DNA from: Micromonospora sp. WMMD1102
GTDB lineage: Bacteria; Actinomycetota; Actinomycetes; Mycobacteriales; Micromonosporaceae
Direction of reading: 5' to 3'
NCBI RefSeq assembly: GCF_029626265.1
Contig: NZ_JARUBN010000001.1
Location: forward strand, 8,607,727-8,671,726
DNA: 64,000 bases
Shown: positions 17,153 through 25,854 of the stretch, piece by piece
Position numbering within the stretch: position 1 is the stretch's first letter
Layout: each line of letters opens with the position of its first letter
Notes under the pieces: model-generated
What the model saw: the letters and a program-made list of their open reading frames with translations, nothing else
The model's database searches: none
What the model was told of the DNA's origin: nothing
Translations under genes and position numbers: made by a program

Positions 17153-20100
17153 CCGTCAGCGCATCGTCCCGCCGGGCGCTGCCGGTCAACCCGCACACCC
17201 TCGCCCAACGGATCAGACGCCGGCTGCGCAACACCCGCCCCGGCAACGGCCCCGCCCCGGTGCTGCTCGTCGACGCCGTGCCGGACTGGCCGTACGACGC
17301 GATCCTGACCGTCGACGACAAACTCCAGGTACGCGTCGTCGCCTGCCGCTCCACCCTGGCGATCTGGGAACAGCTCGCCGAACCACACGACCTGCCCACC
17401 GTGCTGCTGACCGACCTCGCCGAACAGGACCTCGGCCTCGGCATCCTCAGCCGGGTGCACCAGCAACGGATCCTCAGCATGGAACCGTGGACGCTGATCA
17501 AGGAGGCGTTCGGCGCCCGGCAGCTGGACCCCCGGCTGGCGGAACTTCCCTGGGCCGGGCGGGCCCTGCTGGAGGCCACCCCACCCGGCGGCTGGCCGCA
17601 GCTCCCCGGGATCGTCCTGCACCGCGACACCGCGCTGCGGCACCTGACCGTGGAACGCCTCCACCTCGGCCGGCTCGGCACCGCCGCCGAGGACATCGAC
17701 CCGGCGACACTGCTGCGCTGGAGCGCCCTGCCGGTCGCACCGCAGGCCCTGACCGCGCTGCCCGAGGCGGAACGGGCCGGACTGCTCGGCTGGCTCGGCG
17801 ACGAGTTCGGGCCGGCGCTGCGGATGCTCGCCGTACTCCACGACGTCGGGCACGTCACCGACACCCTGCCGCTCGGGCTGGTCTGCGGGGCACTCTGGGC
17901 CGCCGACGACCCGGACAGCCTGCGCGCCCAGGGCCGGGTCGAGCAGTACCTGGGCGGGATCCAGCTCGACCGGGACGGCGTCGCCGCTTTCGCCGCCGCC
18001 GCGCACGAAACCATGCTCGGCCTGCTCACCGACGCCGCCGGCCGCGACGGGCTCGACCCGCGTCAGCTCGGGCACGGCGGGCCCGACGCACGACAGCTCG
18101 GGCCCGGCGCGCTCGACCCGCGCCAGCTCGGCCACACCGTGCTCGACCGGGCCGAGGAACTGCTGCTCGGCTTCGCCGCGACCGGCGCCGCCCGGCACAG
18201 CGACATCCTCCGATCCAGCTTCACCCACCGGCTCGGCGAGGTCGCCGAGGCACTCGGCCGCACGGTCACCCGACGGCAGGTGCTGCCCGACGCGCTACCG
18301 GCCGCCGCCACCGCGGTCGCTCGGCTGGCCGCACACCGCCTCGCCGCGCACTACCCACACCGGGTCGAACGGGCCGAGATGGCACTGCGGCTGGCCCGCT
18401 GGCTGACCGAGCCCGCCGCACCGCCGGCCGGCGTCGCCGAGGGCATCGGCCGGCAGATCGAGCAGTGGTCCTGGGTCGACCTCGCCCTGGAACACGTCTG
18501 GACCGGCGAGGACGCCCACGCCGAACTGGCCGCCACCTACCGGCTGGTCCACGACCAGGTGCGGCAGCGCCGCCGGGAACTTGACCGGGCCTTCGCCGCC
18601 CACCTCGCCGACTGGACCGCCGCCGGAGCCGGGGGAGCGGGCGACCTGCTCACCGTCGAGACCGTGCTGTCCCGGGTCGTCGCGCCAGTCGTCCGGGAGG
18701 ACAACCGGCCGGTACTCGTCGTCGTGGTCGACGGGATGACCGCCGCCATCGCCGCCGACCTCGCCGAGCAGCTCACCCGGCAGGGCTGGCTGGAGTACGA
18801 CCCGCTGGCCGTCCGGCCCGGCCGGAAGACCGAACCCCGGCGCCGGGGCGTCGTCGCGGCCCTGCCGACGGTGACAACGGTGTCGCGTACCTCCCTGCTC
18901 AGTGGTGAGCTGCGGGCGGGCGGACAGTCCGAGGAGCGGGCCGGTTTCGAACGCAATCCGCTGTGGCAGGGGCGGCCAGCGAAGCTGTTCCACAAGGGAA
19001 CCCTGCAGGGCGACGCGGGCGAGGTGCTCAGCGACAAACTGATCCAGGCACTCGGCGACCCGGGCACCGTCGTCGGCGTCGTCGTCAACACCGTCGACGA
19101 CGCACTCCGGTACGGTCGGGAAAGTGCCGACGCCGGCTGGCGGATCGACAACCTCGGCGCGCTGCGCGCACTGCTCGACTACGCCCGCTACCAGGGCCGG
19201 GCCGTTGTCGTCAGCAGCGACCACGGGCACGTGCTGGACCGCGACACCAGCGCCTGGCATGGTGCTGACACCAGGTCGGGGTGTGATCCTGACACCAGGT
19301 CCGGGCGTGATCCTGACCCCAGCCCTCGGCCGGTCGCCGACCCGGCATCGGCCCGACACCGTGCCGATCCGGCCCCGGCCACCGACGGCGAGGTCGAACT
19401 GGTCGGATCCCGGGTCGTCGCCGACGGCAACCGGGTGGTCGCACTCTGGGACCCGCAACTGCGCTACCTGCCCCGCCAGGCCGGCTATCACGGCGGAGCC
19501 TCGCTGGCCGAGGTGACCGTGCCGCTGCTCGCCCTGCTGCCGCTCGGCGCGGCGGCCCCACCCGGCTGGCGCCTGCTCAGCCCACAGCGGCCGGCCTGGT
19601 GGACGGCGGCCACGGACGCGACCGGTCCGCTGTCGTCGGCGCCCCCGACCCAGCCAGCCGGGCGGGCAACGTCGGCACCTGGGCGGGCGACGTCCGCATC
19701 TGGGCGGGGCGCGCAACCGAGCCGGCGGGAGCGGTCCGGGGCGCGGCGACACACCCCGACGCCCGAGCAGGGCGGCACCCTCTTCGAACTGCCGGCCGTC
19801 GTCGAGTCGGCTGCCGAAGCGGCCCCGCCGGACGGGCCGGCAGCGCGGCCGGACGGGCCGGCTGCCCTGGTCGACGCACTGCTCGGATCGGAGATGTTCA
19901 CGGCACAGCACTCGCTGACCCCCCGGAAGGTGCCGATCGGCAAGATCAGAGGAGCGCTCATCGCGCTGCTCGACGCCAACGGCGTGCTGCCGGCCGTACT
20001 CGTCGCCGAGCAGGCCGGCGAACAGCCCGTCCGGGCCACCGGATTCGTCACCACCCTCCAGCGGATCTTCAACGTGGACAACTTTCCCGTGCTCTCCCTG

Positions 20101-20187
20101 GTCGACGACGGGCGTACCGTCCGGCTCGACCTGGCCCTGCTGCGCGAGCAGTTCCAACTGCCCGGCTCCGCCGGGAGGCGGTCGTGA
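17149..20187 (+). CDS. pglZ: BREX-2 system phosphatase PglZ
   Basis: PglZ is an alkaline-phosphatase-superfamily protein shared by all BREX types and essential for their action. The 1,012-residue protein has an N-terminal family region (LLVDAVPDWPYDAILTVDD near 38-56). The metal-binding core holds VVVDGM (Asp about 528), a TTVSRTSLLSGE block with the expected nucleophile-type Thr/Ser, and SSDHGHVLD (Asp691, His692, His694). Two repeat-derived insertions lie in it: three 10-residue units around 302-329, and a D-rich stretch at about 706-728 immediately after the DHGH motif. A Pro/Ala-rich linker and a C-terminal DUF-like domain follow. It overlaps pglY and brxD by 4 nt each, indicating one transcript. 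It appears intact. Confidence 0.95.
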   Translation: MTVSASSRRALPVNPHTLAQRIRRRLRNTRPGNGPAPVLLVDAVPDWPYDAILTVDDKLQVRVVACRSTLAIWEQLAEPHDLPTVLLTDLAEQDLGLGILSRVHQQRILSMEPWTLIKEAFGARQLDPRLAELPWAGRALLEATPPGGWPQLPGIVLHRDTALRHLTVERLHLGRLGTAAEDIDPATLLRWSALPVAPQALTALPEAERAGLLGWLGDEFGPALRMLAVLHDVGHVTDTLPLGLVCGALWAADDPDSLRAQGRVEQYLGGIQLDRDGVAAFAAAAHETMLGLLTDAAGRDGLDPRQLGHGGPDARQLGPGALDPRQLGHTVLDRAEELLLGFAATGAARHSDILRSSFTHRLGEVAEALGRTVTRRQVLPDALPAAATAVARLAAHRLAAHYPHRVERAEMALRLARWLTEPAAPPAGVAEGIGRQIEQWSWVDLALEHVWTGEDAHAELAATYRLVHDQVRQRRRELDRAFAAHLADWTAAGAGGAGDLLTVETVLSRVVAPVVREDNRPVLVVVVDGMTAAIAADLAEQLTRQGWLEYDPLAVRPGRKTEPRRRGVVAALPTVTTVSRTSLLSGELRAGGQSEERAGFERNPLWQGRPAKLFHKGTLQGDAGEVLSDKLIQALGDPGTVVGVVVNTVDDALRYGRESADAGWRIDNLGALRALLDYARYQGRAVVVSSDHGHVLDRDTSAWHGADTRSGCDPDTRSGRDPDPSPRPVADPASARHRADPAPATDGEVELVGSRVVADGNRVVALWDPQLRYLPRQAGYHGGASLAEVTVPLLALLPLGAAAPPGWRLLSPQRPAWWTAATDATGPLSSAPPTQPAGRATSAPGRATSASGRGAQPSRRERSGARRHTPTPEQGGTLFELPAVVESAAEAAPPDGPAARPDGPAALVDALLGSEMFTAQHSLTPRKVPIGKIRGALIALLDANGVLPAVLVAEQAGEQPVRATGFVTTLQRIFNVDNFPVLSLVDDGRTVRLDLALLREQFQLPGSAGRRS
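18052..18135 (+). repeat. In-frame 30-bp tandem repeat in pglZ (2.8 copies)
   Basis: Units begin at 18052, 18082 and 18112 and encode variants of LDPRQLGHGG. The third is incomplete. Because the unit is a multiple of three, copy-number change would alter length without shifting the frame. Confidence 0.85.
19265..19330 (+). repeat. In-frame 24-bp tandem repeat in pglZ (about 2.7 copies)
   Basis: Two near-identical 24-base units (19265-19288 and 19289-19312, two differences), each starting CTGACACCAGGTC, are followed by a diverged partial third. They encode repeated DTRSGxDP octapeptides placed directly after the catalytic DHGH motif of PglZ. Confidence 0.85.
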
Positions 20188-21509
20188 GCAGCACTACCGG
20201 GGTGAGCAGCGCCCGGCGCCGCCAGGTGCTGGACGCGTTGCGCCGCGGTGCCGTACCCGAAACCGGTCTGGACCTGCTCGCCGTCGGCCTGGACCGGTTC
20301 GCCGCCGCCGTCACCGAGGAGATCGACACCGTGCGCACCGGCGGCGCGGTCTTCAAAGCCATCCGCGGCGAGTACGGCTCCGGCAAGACCTTCTTCGCCC
20401 GCTGGCTCGCCGAACAGGCCAAGCGGGCCAACCTGGCCACCGCCGAGGTGCAGATCTCGGAGAACGAGACCCCGCTGCACCGGCTGGAGACCGTCTATCG
20501 GCGCCTCACCGAGCGGCTCAGCACCGCCACCTTCCCACCCAGCGCGCTGCGGCCCGTCGTCGACGCCTGGTTCTACGCCCTGGAGGACGACGTCCTCGGC
20601 GCCGGGACGGTGGACCCGGCCGACCAGCCGGCGGTGGACCGGGCCGTCGAGGAGCTGCTCGGCCAGCGGCTCGGCGTGGTGGGCCGGACCGCACCGACCT
20701 TCGCCAACGCGCTCCGGGGCTACCGGGCCGCCGTCGCCGCCGGTGACCCGGCCGGTGCGGACGCCGTACTCGCCTGGCTGGGCGGGCAGCCACACGTCTC
20801 GGCGGCGGCCCGCCGGCACGCCGGAATCCGGGGCGACCTCGACCACTTCGGCGCGCTGGGCTTCCTGCAGGGGCTGCTGGCGGTGCTCCGCGACTGCGGC
20901 TATCCGGGCCTGCTGCTGGTGCTGGACGAGGTGGAGACGCTGCAACGGGTCCGCTCCGACGCCCGGGACAAGGCACTCAACGCACTCCGGCAACTCGTCG
21001 ACGAGGTGCACTCCGGCCGCTTCCCGGGGCTATATCTGGTGATCACCGGTACCCCGGCCTTCTACGACGGGCCGCAGGGCGTCGCCCGGCTGGCGCCGCT
21101 CGCCGGTCGACTCGCCACAGACTTCCCGGCCGACCCGCGCTTCGACAACCCTCGGGCCGTGCAGCTGCGGCTGCCCGGGTTCACCGTCGACGCGCTCGTC
21201 GAACTCGGCGCCCGGGTACGCGACCTCTTCGCCGCCGACAACCCCGCCCGGGACCGACTGCTCCGGCTCGCCGACGACGCATACCTGGCCGACCTGGCGA
21301 CCGCGCTCGCCGGCCGGCTCGGTGGCAGGGTCGGGATCGCCCCCCGGCTGTTCCTGAAGAAGCTGGTGGCAGGGGTGCTGGACCCGATCGAGCTGCACCC
21401 GGACTTCGACCCGCGCCGCGACTACGCCCTGACGGTGGCCGACGCCGAGCTGACCGAGGTGGAACGGAACGCCACCCGGGCCGACGAGATCGCCCTGGAT
21501 CTGCCGTGA
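20184..21509 (+). CDS. brxD: BREX-2 system ATP-binding protein BrxD
   Basis: BrxD is an AAA-type ATPase found next to PglZ in BREX-2. The 441-residue protein has Walker A GEYGSGKT at 62-69, within AIRGEYGSGKTFFARWLAE, which is typical of the family. A Walker B LLLVLDEVETL follows with D248-E249, then a sensor-like LYLVITGTPAFYDG. A C-terminal helical domain ends at APRLFLKKLVAGVLD. The GTG at 20184 is chosen because it overlaps the pglZ stop (GTGA), starts the conserved RRRQVLDALRRGAVPETGLDLLAVG segment at the right distance, and matches the coupling seen throughout this operon; the frame is open further upstream inside pglZ but that part is not BrxD-like. It overlaps brxHI by 4 nt. Confidence 0.95.
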   Translation: MSSTTGVSSARRRQVLDALRRGAVPETGLDLLAVGLDRFAAAVTEEIDTVRTGGAVFKAIRGEYGSGKTFFARWLAEQAKRANLATAEVQISENETPLHRLETVYRRLTERLSTATFPPSALRPVVDAWFYALEDDVLGAGTVDPADQPAVDRAVEELLGQRLGVVGRTAPTFANALRGYRAAVAAGDPAGADAVLAWLGGQPHVSAAARRHAGIRGDLDHFGALGFLQGLLAVLRDCGYPGLLLVLDEVETLQRVRSDARDKALNALRQLVDEVHSGRFPGLYLVITGTPAFYDGPQGVARLAPLAGRLATDFPADPRFDNPRAVQLRLPGFTVDALVELGARVRDLFAADNPARDRLLRLADDAYLADLATALAGRLGGRVGIAPRLFLKKLVAGVLDPIELHPDFDPRRDYALTVADAELTEVERNATRADEIALDLP

Positions 21510-23671
21510 CCGCCGCGCCTGCCGACGGCCAGGCGGCCGAGCGGCTCCATCCGGTGCTGCTGCACCACATCGTCAACACGCTCGGCTGGCGGCAGCTCCG
21601 CGAGTTGCAGGAGGCTGCCGTCGAGCCGCTGCTCGCCGGGGACGACGCTGTCCTGCTCGCCGCCACCGCCAGTGGCAAGACCGAGGCGGCGGTCTTTCCC
21701 CTGCTGTCCCGGATGGCCAGCGAGCAGTGGGCCGGCCTCTCCGTGCTCTACATCTGCCCGCTGAAAGCGCTGCTGAACAACCTCGAACCAAGGCTGGCGA
21801 GCTACGGCTCGTGGCTCGGCCGCCGCGTCGCGGTGTGGCACGGCGACGTGACCGCCCCGACCCGGAAGGCGATCCTGCGCGACCGGCCCGATCTGCTGCT
21901 CACCACCCCGGAGTCCATCGAGGCGATGCTGGTCAGCGTCAACGTCGACCATGACCGGTTCTTCGCCGACCTGCGGGCGGTGGTCGTCGACGAGGTGCAC
22001 GCCTTTGCCGGCGACGACCGGGGCTGGCACCTGCTCGCCGTACTCGAACGGCTCGGCCACGCGATCGGCCGGCCGCTGCAACGGATCGGGCTCTCCGCGA
22101 CCGTCGGAAACCCGGCGCAGCTGCTCGACTGGTTGCAGGGGGCGGCGGCGGGCCGCCGGCCGGGCCGGGTCGTGGCGCCGCACCTCGACCCGCCCGCGCC
22201 CGGGTCGGCGGTGCCGGCCGCCACCACGCCCGGCACCGCGGTTCCGCCGGGAGAGATCGAGTTGGACTACGTCGGTTCGCTCACGAACGCCGCGACGGTG
22301 ATCGCGGCCCTGCACAGCGGCGAGAAGCGGCTGGTCTTCTGCGAGTCTCGCCAGGACGTGGAACAGCTCGGGCAACTGCTCCGGGTGAAGGGTGTCAGCA
22401 CGTTCCTCTCGCACGCCTCCCTCTCGCTCGACGAGCGGCGGCGGGCGGAACAGGCGTTCGCCGAGGCCCGGGACTGTGTCATCGTCTCCACCAGCACCCT
22501 GGAACTCGGCGTCGACGTCGGCGACCTGGACCGGGTCGTCCAGATCGGGGCGCCGCGATCCGTCGCCTCGTTGCTGCAACGGCTCGGCCGCACCGGGCGG
22601 CGACCCGGCACCACCCGCAACTGCCTCTTCCTGGCACCCGACCGGCCGAGCCTGCTCCGCGCCGCCGGCCTGCTGCTGCTCTGGGGGCGCGGCTGGGTGG
22701 AACCGGTGATCCCGCCGCCCGAGCCACGGCACATCGTCGCCCAGCAGATCCTGGCGCTCTGCCTGCAGGAGCGTCAGGTCGGCGGGCAGGTCTGGCCCGA
22801 GTGGTGGAACGGTCTCGAACCCTTCACCGGGAACGCCGCCGACGTGATCCTGCGGTACCTCGTGGACGAGGGCTACCTGCAGCGGGACGGCGACATGCTC
22901 TTCATCGGCCCGGAGGCGGAGCTGCGGTTCGGGCACCGCCACTTCACTGGGATGACGGCCGTCTTCACCGCGCCGCCCGAATTCACGGTGCTGGCCGGGC
23001 GTACCGAACTCGGCCGGATCGATCCGAGTCTGCTGACCGAACAGGTGCCGGGGCCACGCCGGCTTCTCCTCGGCGGCCGGAGCTGGCAGGTCAGCTACGT
23101 CGACTGGCACCGTCGCCGGTGTTTCGTCGAACCTGTCGACAGCGGTGGAAAGGCTCGCTGGACCAGCGCCGGCGTGGCCGGGCTCTCGTACGAGCTGAGC
23201 CGCGCGATGCGTGCGGTGGTGCTCGGAGCGGAACCACCGGTGGCGATCACCCGGCGGGCCACCGACCAGCTTGGGGAACTCCGGGAGCAGCACCTGCCGG
23301 CCGCGCATCCGGGCGGGACGGTGGTCACGCGGCTCGCCTCGGGTGACGTGCGCTGGTGGACCTGGGCCGGCTTCCGTGCCAACGCCACCCTGACCAGCAC
23401 GCTGGCCGGCCTCACCGATCCGGTGCAGGACCAGACCGACCTCTACCTCCGGCTGCGCCGGGACCTGACCCCCGCGCAGTGGCGGAGCGGGATCGCGGAC
23501 TCCGCCGACCGGCTCTGCCTGCCGGAGGTCGACGAGAAGGCGCTGACCGGGCTCAAGTTCAACAGCGCGCTACCTCAGCGGGTCGCGCTCGCCACCCTGG
23601 CCACCCGGCTGGCCGACCTGCCGGCCGCGCTCGAGGTACTACGCGAGCCCAGCCGATTCGTCGTCACCTGA
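21506..23671 (+). CDS. brxHI: BREX-2 system DEAD/DEAH-box helicase BrxHI
   Basis: BrxHI is an Lhr-type superfamily 2 helicase of BREX-2. The 721-residue protein carries LRELQEAAVEPLLAG (Q-motif region), motif I ATASGKTE at 53-60, ICPLKALLNN (Ia), LLTTPES (Ib), the DEVH box at 162-165, SATVGNP (III), VSTSTLELGVDVGDLD (V) and LLQRLGRTGRRPG (VI). The C-terminal half is a family-specific domain with no second helicase core. The GTG start overlaps the brxD stop. It is the last gene of the run; the next gene is separated by 71 nt and has no overlap. It is intact. Confidence 0.95.
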   Translation: MTAAPADGQAAERLHPVLLHHIVNTLGWRQLRELQEAAVEPLLAGDDAVLLAATASGKTEAAVFPLLSRMASEQWAGLSVLYICPLKALLNNLEPRLASYGSWLGRRVAVWHGDVTAPTRKAILRDRPDLLLTTPESIEAMLVSVNVDHDRFFADLRAVVVDEVHAFAGDDRGWHLLAVLERLGHAIGRPLQRIGLSATVGNPAQLLDWLQGAAAGRRPGRVVAPHLDPPAPGSAVPAATTPGTAVPPGEIELDYVGSLTNAATVIAALHSGEKRLVFCESRQDVEQLGQLLRVKGVSTFLSHASLSLDERRRAEQAFAEARDCVIVSTSTLELGVDVGDLDRVVQIGAPRSVASLLQRLGRTGRRPGTTRNCLFLAPDRPSLLRAAGLLLLWGRGWVEPVIPPPEPRHIVAQQILALCLQERQVGGQVWPEWWNGLEPFTGNAADVILRYLVDEGYLQRDGDMLFIGPEAELRFGHRHFTGMTAVFTAPPEFTVLAGRTELGRIDPSLLTEQVPGPRRLLLGGRSWQVSYVDWHRRRCFVEPVDSGGKARWTSAGVAGLSYELSRAMRAVVLGAEPPVAITRRATDQLGELREQHLPAAHPGGTVVTRLASGDVRWWTWAGFRANATLTSTLAGLTDPVQDQTDLYLRLRRDLTPAQWRSGIADSADRLCLPEVDEKALTGLKFNSALPQRVALATLATRLADLPAALEVLREPSRFVVT

Positions 23672-23742
23672 CGGCGGGGCGCCCCCTACCTGTGCGGTGG
23701 CCTGGCGGGCCTGCGGTCACCTGGTCGGGCTAACGTGACCAT

Positions 23743-23955
23743 ATGACCACCCGCGACGTGCCCGCCCAGATCGGTGACCTGCCGCCGATCGGTCGACCGG
23801 CCAACAGCGCCCTGCTCGACGCAGGCATCACGACGCTCGCGCAGGTGGCCACGCACAGCCGCCGGGATCTGCTGGCCCTGCACGGAGTCGGACCGAAGGC
23901 GATCCGCATCCTGGACGCCGCGCTCGCGGAGCAGGGCCTCGCCTTCGCCGGGTGA
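23743..23955 (+). CDS. Small helix-hairpin-helix DNA-binding protein
   Basis: This 70-residue protein consists of little more than one helix-hairpin-helix fold: IGRPANSALLDAGITTLAQVA followed by LLALHGVGPKAIRILDAALAE. Such domains bind DNA backbone without sequence preference, as in RNA polymerase alpha C-terminal and RuvA-type folds. Single-domain versions are frequent in Actinobacteria with no assigned role. It begins 71 nt after brxHI in the same direction, so it may be transcribed with the BREX genes or be an unrelated chromosomal gene. Confidence 0.85.
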   Translation: MTTRDVPAQIGDLPPIGRPANSALLDAGITTLAQVATHSRRDLLALHGVGPKAIRILDAALAEQGLAFAG

Positions 23956-24005
23956 CGGCAACGGCGGTGCGGCGAGATCTGCGGTGCGGCGAGATCGCTG
24001 TCAGA

Positions 24006-24314
24006 TCACTGTCGGCGACGGTCGTCGGCCGTGTCGACCTCCTGACGCGCCTGCGTGGCCAGGGCGGTGACGACGGCGAAGTTGACGCTCCAGCCCATGC
24101 CGAAGGCGTGCGGCGCCAGCAGTCGCGAGTCGTCGGGGTTCCACATCGACCGCCGCAGCTTCTCCGCAGTGGGCGGGCGGAAGTCGTAGGGTACGCCGAC
24201 GACGTCGCCGTGCCAGGTGCGTTGCTCCGGCGGCTTCTCCAGTTCCTTGGCGACCGCGGCGCCCACCAGTGCGCCCGCCGCCGCGGCGATCAGTTTGGTC
24301 GCGGTACGGCCCAT
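24006..24314 (-). CDS. DUF5808 domain protein
   Basis: This 102-residue protein begins with a hydrophobic alanine-rich helix (KLIAAAAGALVGAAVAKEL, about residues 7-25) that may anchor it to the membrane. The DUF5808-type segment follows: HGDVVGVPYDFRPPTAEKLRRSMWNPDD, then a second hydrophobic stretch GWSVNFAVVTALA. The function of the domain is unknown. Its promoter region lies just left of the large hairpin at 24417-24475, which would shield it from galK read-through. Confidence 0.8.
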   Translation of the reverse strand: MGRTATKLIAAAAGALVGAAVAKELEKPPEQRTWHGDVVGVPYDFRPPTAEKLRRSMWNPDDSRLLAPHAFGMGWSVNFAVVTALATQARQEVDTADDRRRQ

Positions 24315-24636
24315 GGCCCAAGGCTACGACCGCCAGGGCGCCCATGCCGACCGGCGAAGGCGCACACTCGGCGCCGTCGGGCTGTCCGACCGTGGCGGGT
24401 GGGGCCAACAGAATCGGTCACCTGGACACCAGAGGCGTTATCGATGCCGCATAACGCCTCTGGTGTCCAGGTGACGGTCTATACCGTGCTCCACGTGCGG
24501 TGGCAGGGGCGCCGGAAACGCAGGCGGGGCAGCTCGACAGTCTCTGCGGAGACAGGCCGCCTTCCGGCGCCGTGACGGTGCGCCCGCTATCCGTCGAACT
24601 ACCGTCGAGCTGCTCGCCGAGCTCTTCGGGGCGCGG
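24315..24636. other. Gap between DUF5808 gene and galK
   Basis: These 322 bases hold the strong hairpin described separately. Otherwise only short, poorly supported open frames are present. The 160 bases between hairpin and galK stop show no feature. Confidence 0.5.
24417..24475. terminator. Perfect 25-bp hairpin, probable factor-independent terminator
   Basis: Left arm 24417-24441 and right arm 24451-24475 are exact reverse complements around the 9-base loop CGATGCCGC. There is no T-run, which is usual for high-GC Actinobacteria. It lies downstream of galE-galK on the minus strand and upstream of the DUF5808 gene. Confidence 0.75.
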
Positions 24637-25854
24637 TCAGCGCAGCCGCCGGGCTCCTGCGCCGGGGGTCACGGTGAAGGGGGTCGGGGCGCGGAAACCG
24701 CGTTCGGCGTACGCGTCGGTCACCGCCGAGGCCACCGACTCGGCGGCTGCCGCGTCGACCAGGGCGAGTACACAGCCGCCGAACCCGCCCCCGGTCATCC
24801 GGGCCCCGTACGCCCCGGCGGCCAGCGCAGCCTCGACCGCGGTGTCCACCTCCGGGACGGTGATCTCGAAATCGTCCCGCATCGAGGCGTGTGAGGCGGT
24901 CAGTAGCGGCCCGATCTCGGCGAGCCGGCCGGCGCGGAGCAGTTCGACGGTCTCCAGTACCCGCTGGTTCTCGGTCACCACGTGCCGGACCCGGCGGCGT
25001 ACCGTCTCGTCGTCGAGCCGGGCCAGCGCGGTGTCGAGCCGGTCGACGGTCACGTCCCGCAGCGCCGGAACCCCGAGCGCGGCGGCGGCGGACTCGCAGG
25101 CGGCACGGCGGGCGGCGTACTCGCCGCCGACGTGCCGGTGCGGCGCGTTCGAGTCGATCACCAGGACGGCCAGACCGGCGGCGTCGAGGTCGAACGGCAC
25201 CTGCTCGACGGCGAGGCTCCGGCAGTCCAGGAAGAGCGCGTGGCCCGGCTGACAGCGCAGCGACGCCGACTGGTCCATGATCCCGCAGGGCATCCCGGCG
25301 TAGTGGTTCTCGGCCCGCTGCGCCAGCGCCGGCCGGTCGGCGAGTGGCAGGTTCAGTTCGCCGAGGTCGGCCAGCGCGGTGAGGACGGCCGACTCCAGCG
25401 CCGCCGAGGAGGAGAGCCCGGCCCCGAGCGGTACGTCGGAGGCGATCGCCAGCCGGGCCACCGGTACGTCGTGCCCGGCCTCGCGCAGTGCCCAGACGAC
25501 TCCGGCGACGTACGCCGCCCAGCCGCCCACCCGACCCGGTTCGGCGGCGTCGGCCCGGCCGAACGAGATCCGTGCACCGGCCTGTTCGGACCAGACCGTC
25601 CAGCGTCGCCCCCGCTCCGGTGCGGCCGCGACCACGGTGCGCTGCGGCAACGCGAACGGCAGCACGAAGCCGTCGTTGTAGTCGGTGTGCTCGCCGATCA
25701 GGTTCACCCGGCCGGGCGCCGCCCAGACACCGGCGGGGCGGTCGGCGTACTCGCTTGTGAAGGCGGCGGTGGCGCGTTCGTCGACCGGCCCGACGGGCTG
25801 GTCCGGGTGGTCCTTGGCGGCCGGCCGGTGCGTGGTGTCGGAGCCGCCGGTCAC
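24637..25854 (-). CDS. galK: Galactokinase
   Basis: GalK phosphorylates galactose at C1 with ATP in the Leloir pathway, in the cytoplasm. The 405-residue protein has the galactokinase signature GRVNLIGEHTDYNDGF (48-63), the GHMP ATP-binding motif PLGAGLSSSAALE, the CGIMDQ segment holding the catalytic Asp, and the C-terminal MTGGGFGGC motif. The first 25 residues are a divergent Pro/Asp-rich extension. The start overlaps the galE stop (ATGA), so the two are one transcript with galE first. galT is not in this pair. Confidence 0.96.
   Translation of the reverse strand: MTGGSDTTHRPAAKDHPDQPVGPVDERATAAFTSEYADRPAGVWAAPGRVNLIGEHTDYNDGFVLPFALPQRTVVAAAPERGRRWTVWSEQAGARISFGRADAAEPGRVGGWAAYVAGVVWALREAGHDVPVARLAIASDVPLGAGLSSSAALESAVLTALADLGELNLPLADRPALAQRAENHYAGMPCGIMDQSASLRCQPGHALFLDCRSLAVEQVPFDLDAAGLAVLVIDSNAPHRHVGGEYAARRAACESAAAALGVPALRDVTVDRLDTALARLDDETVRRRVRHVVTENQRVLETVELLRAGRLAEIGPLLTASHASMRDDFEITVPEVDTAVEAALAAGAYGARMTGGGFGGCVLALVDAAAAESVASAVTDAYAERGFRAPTPFTVTPGAGARRLR

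Noticed and set aside
18295..20157. Long minus-strand open frame opposite pglZ
   Set aside because: Composition is typical of an antisense shadow, and PglZ catalytic motifs are on the plus strand.
21422..23308. Long minus-strand open frame opposite brxHI
   Set aside because: No recognisable domain; helicase motifs are in the plus-strand frame.
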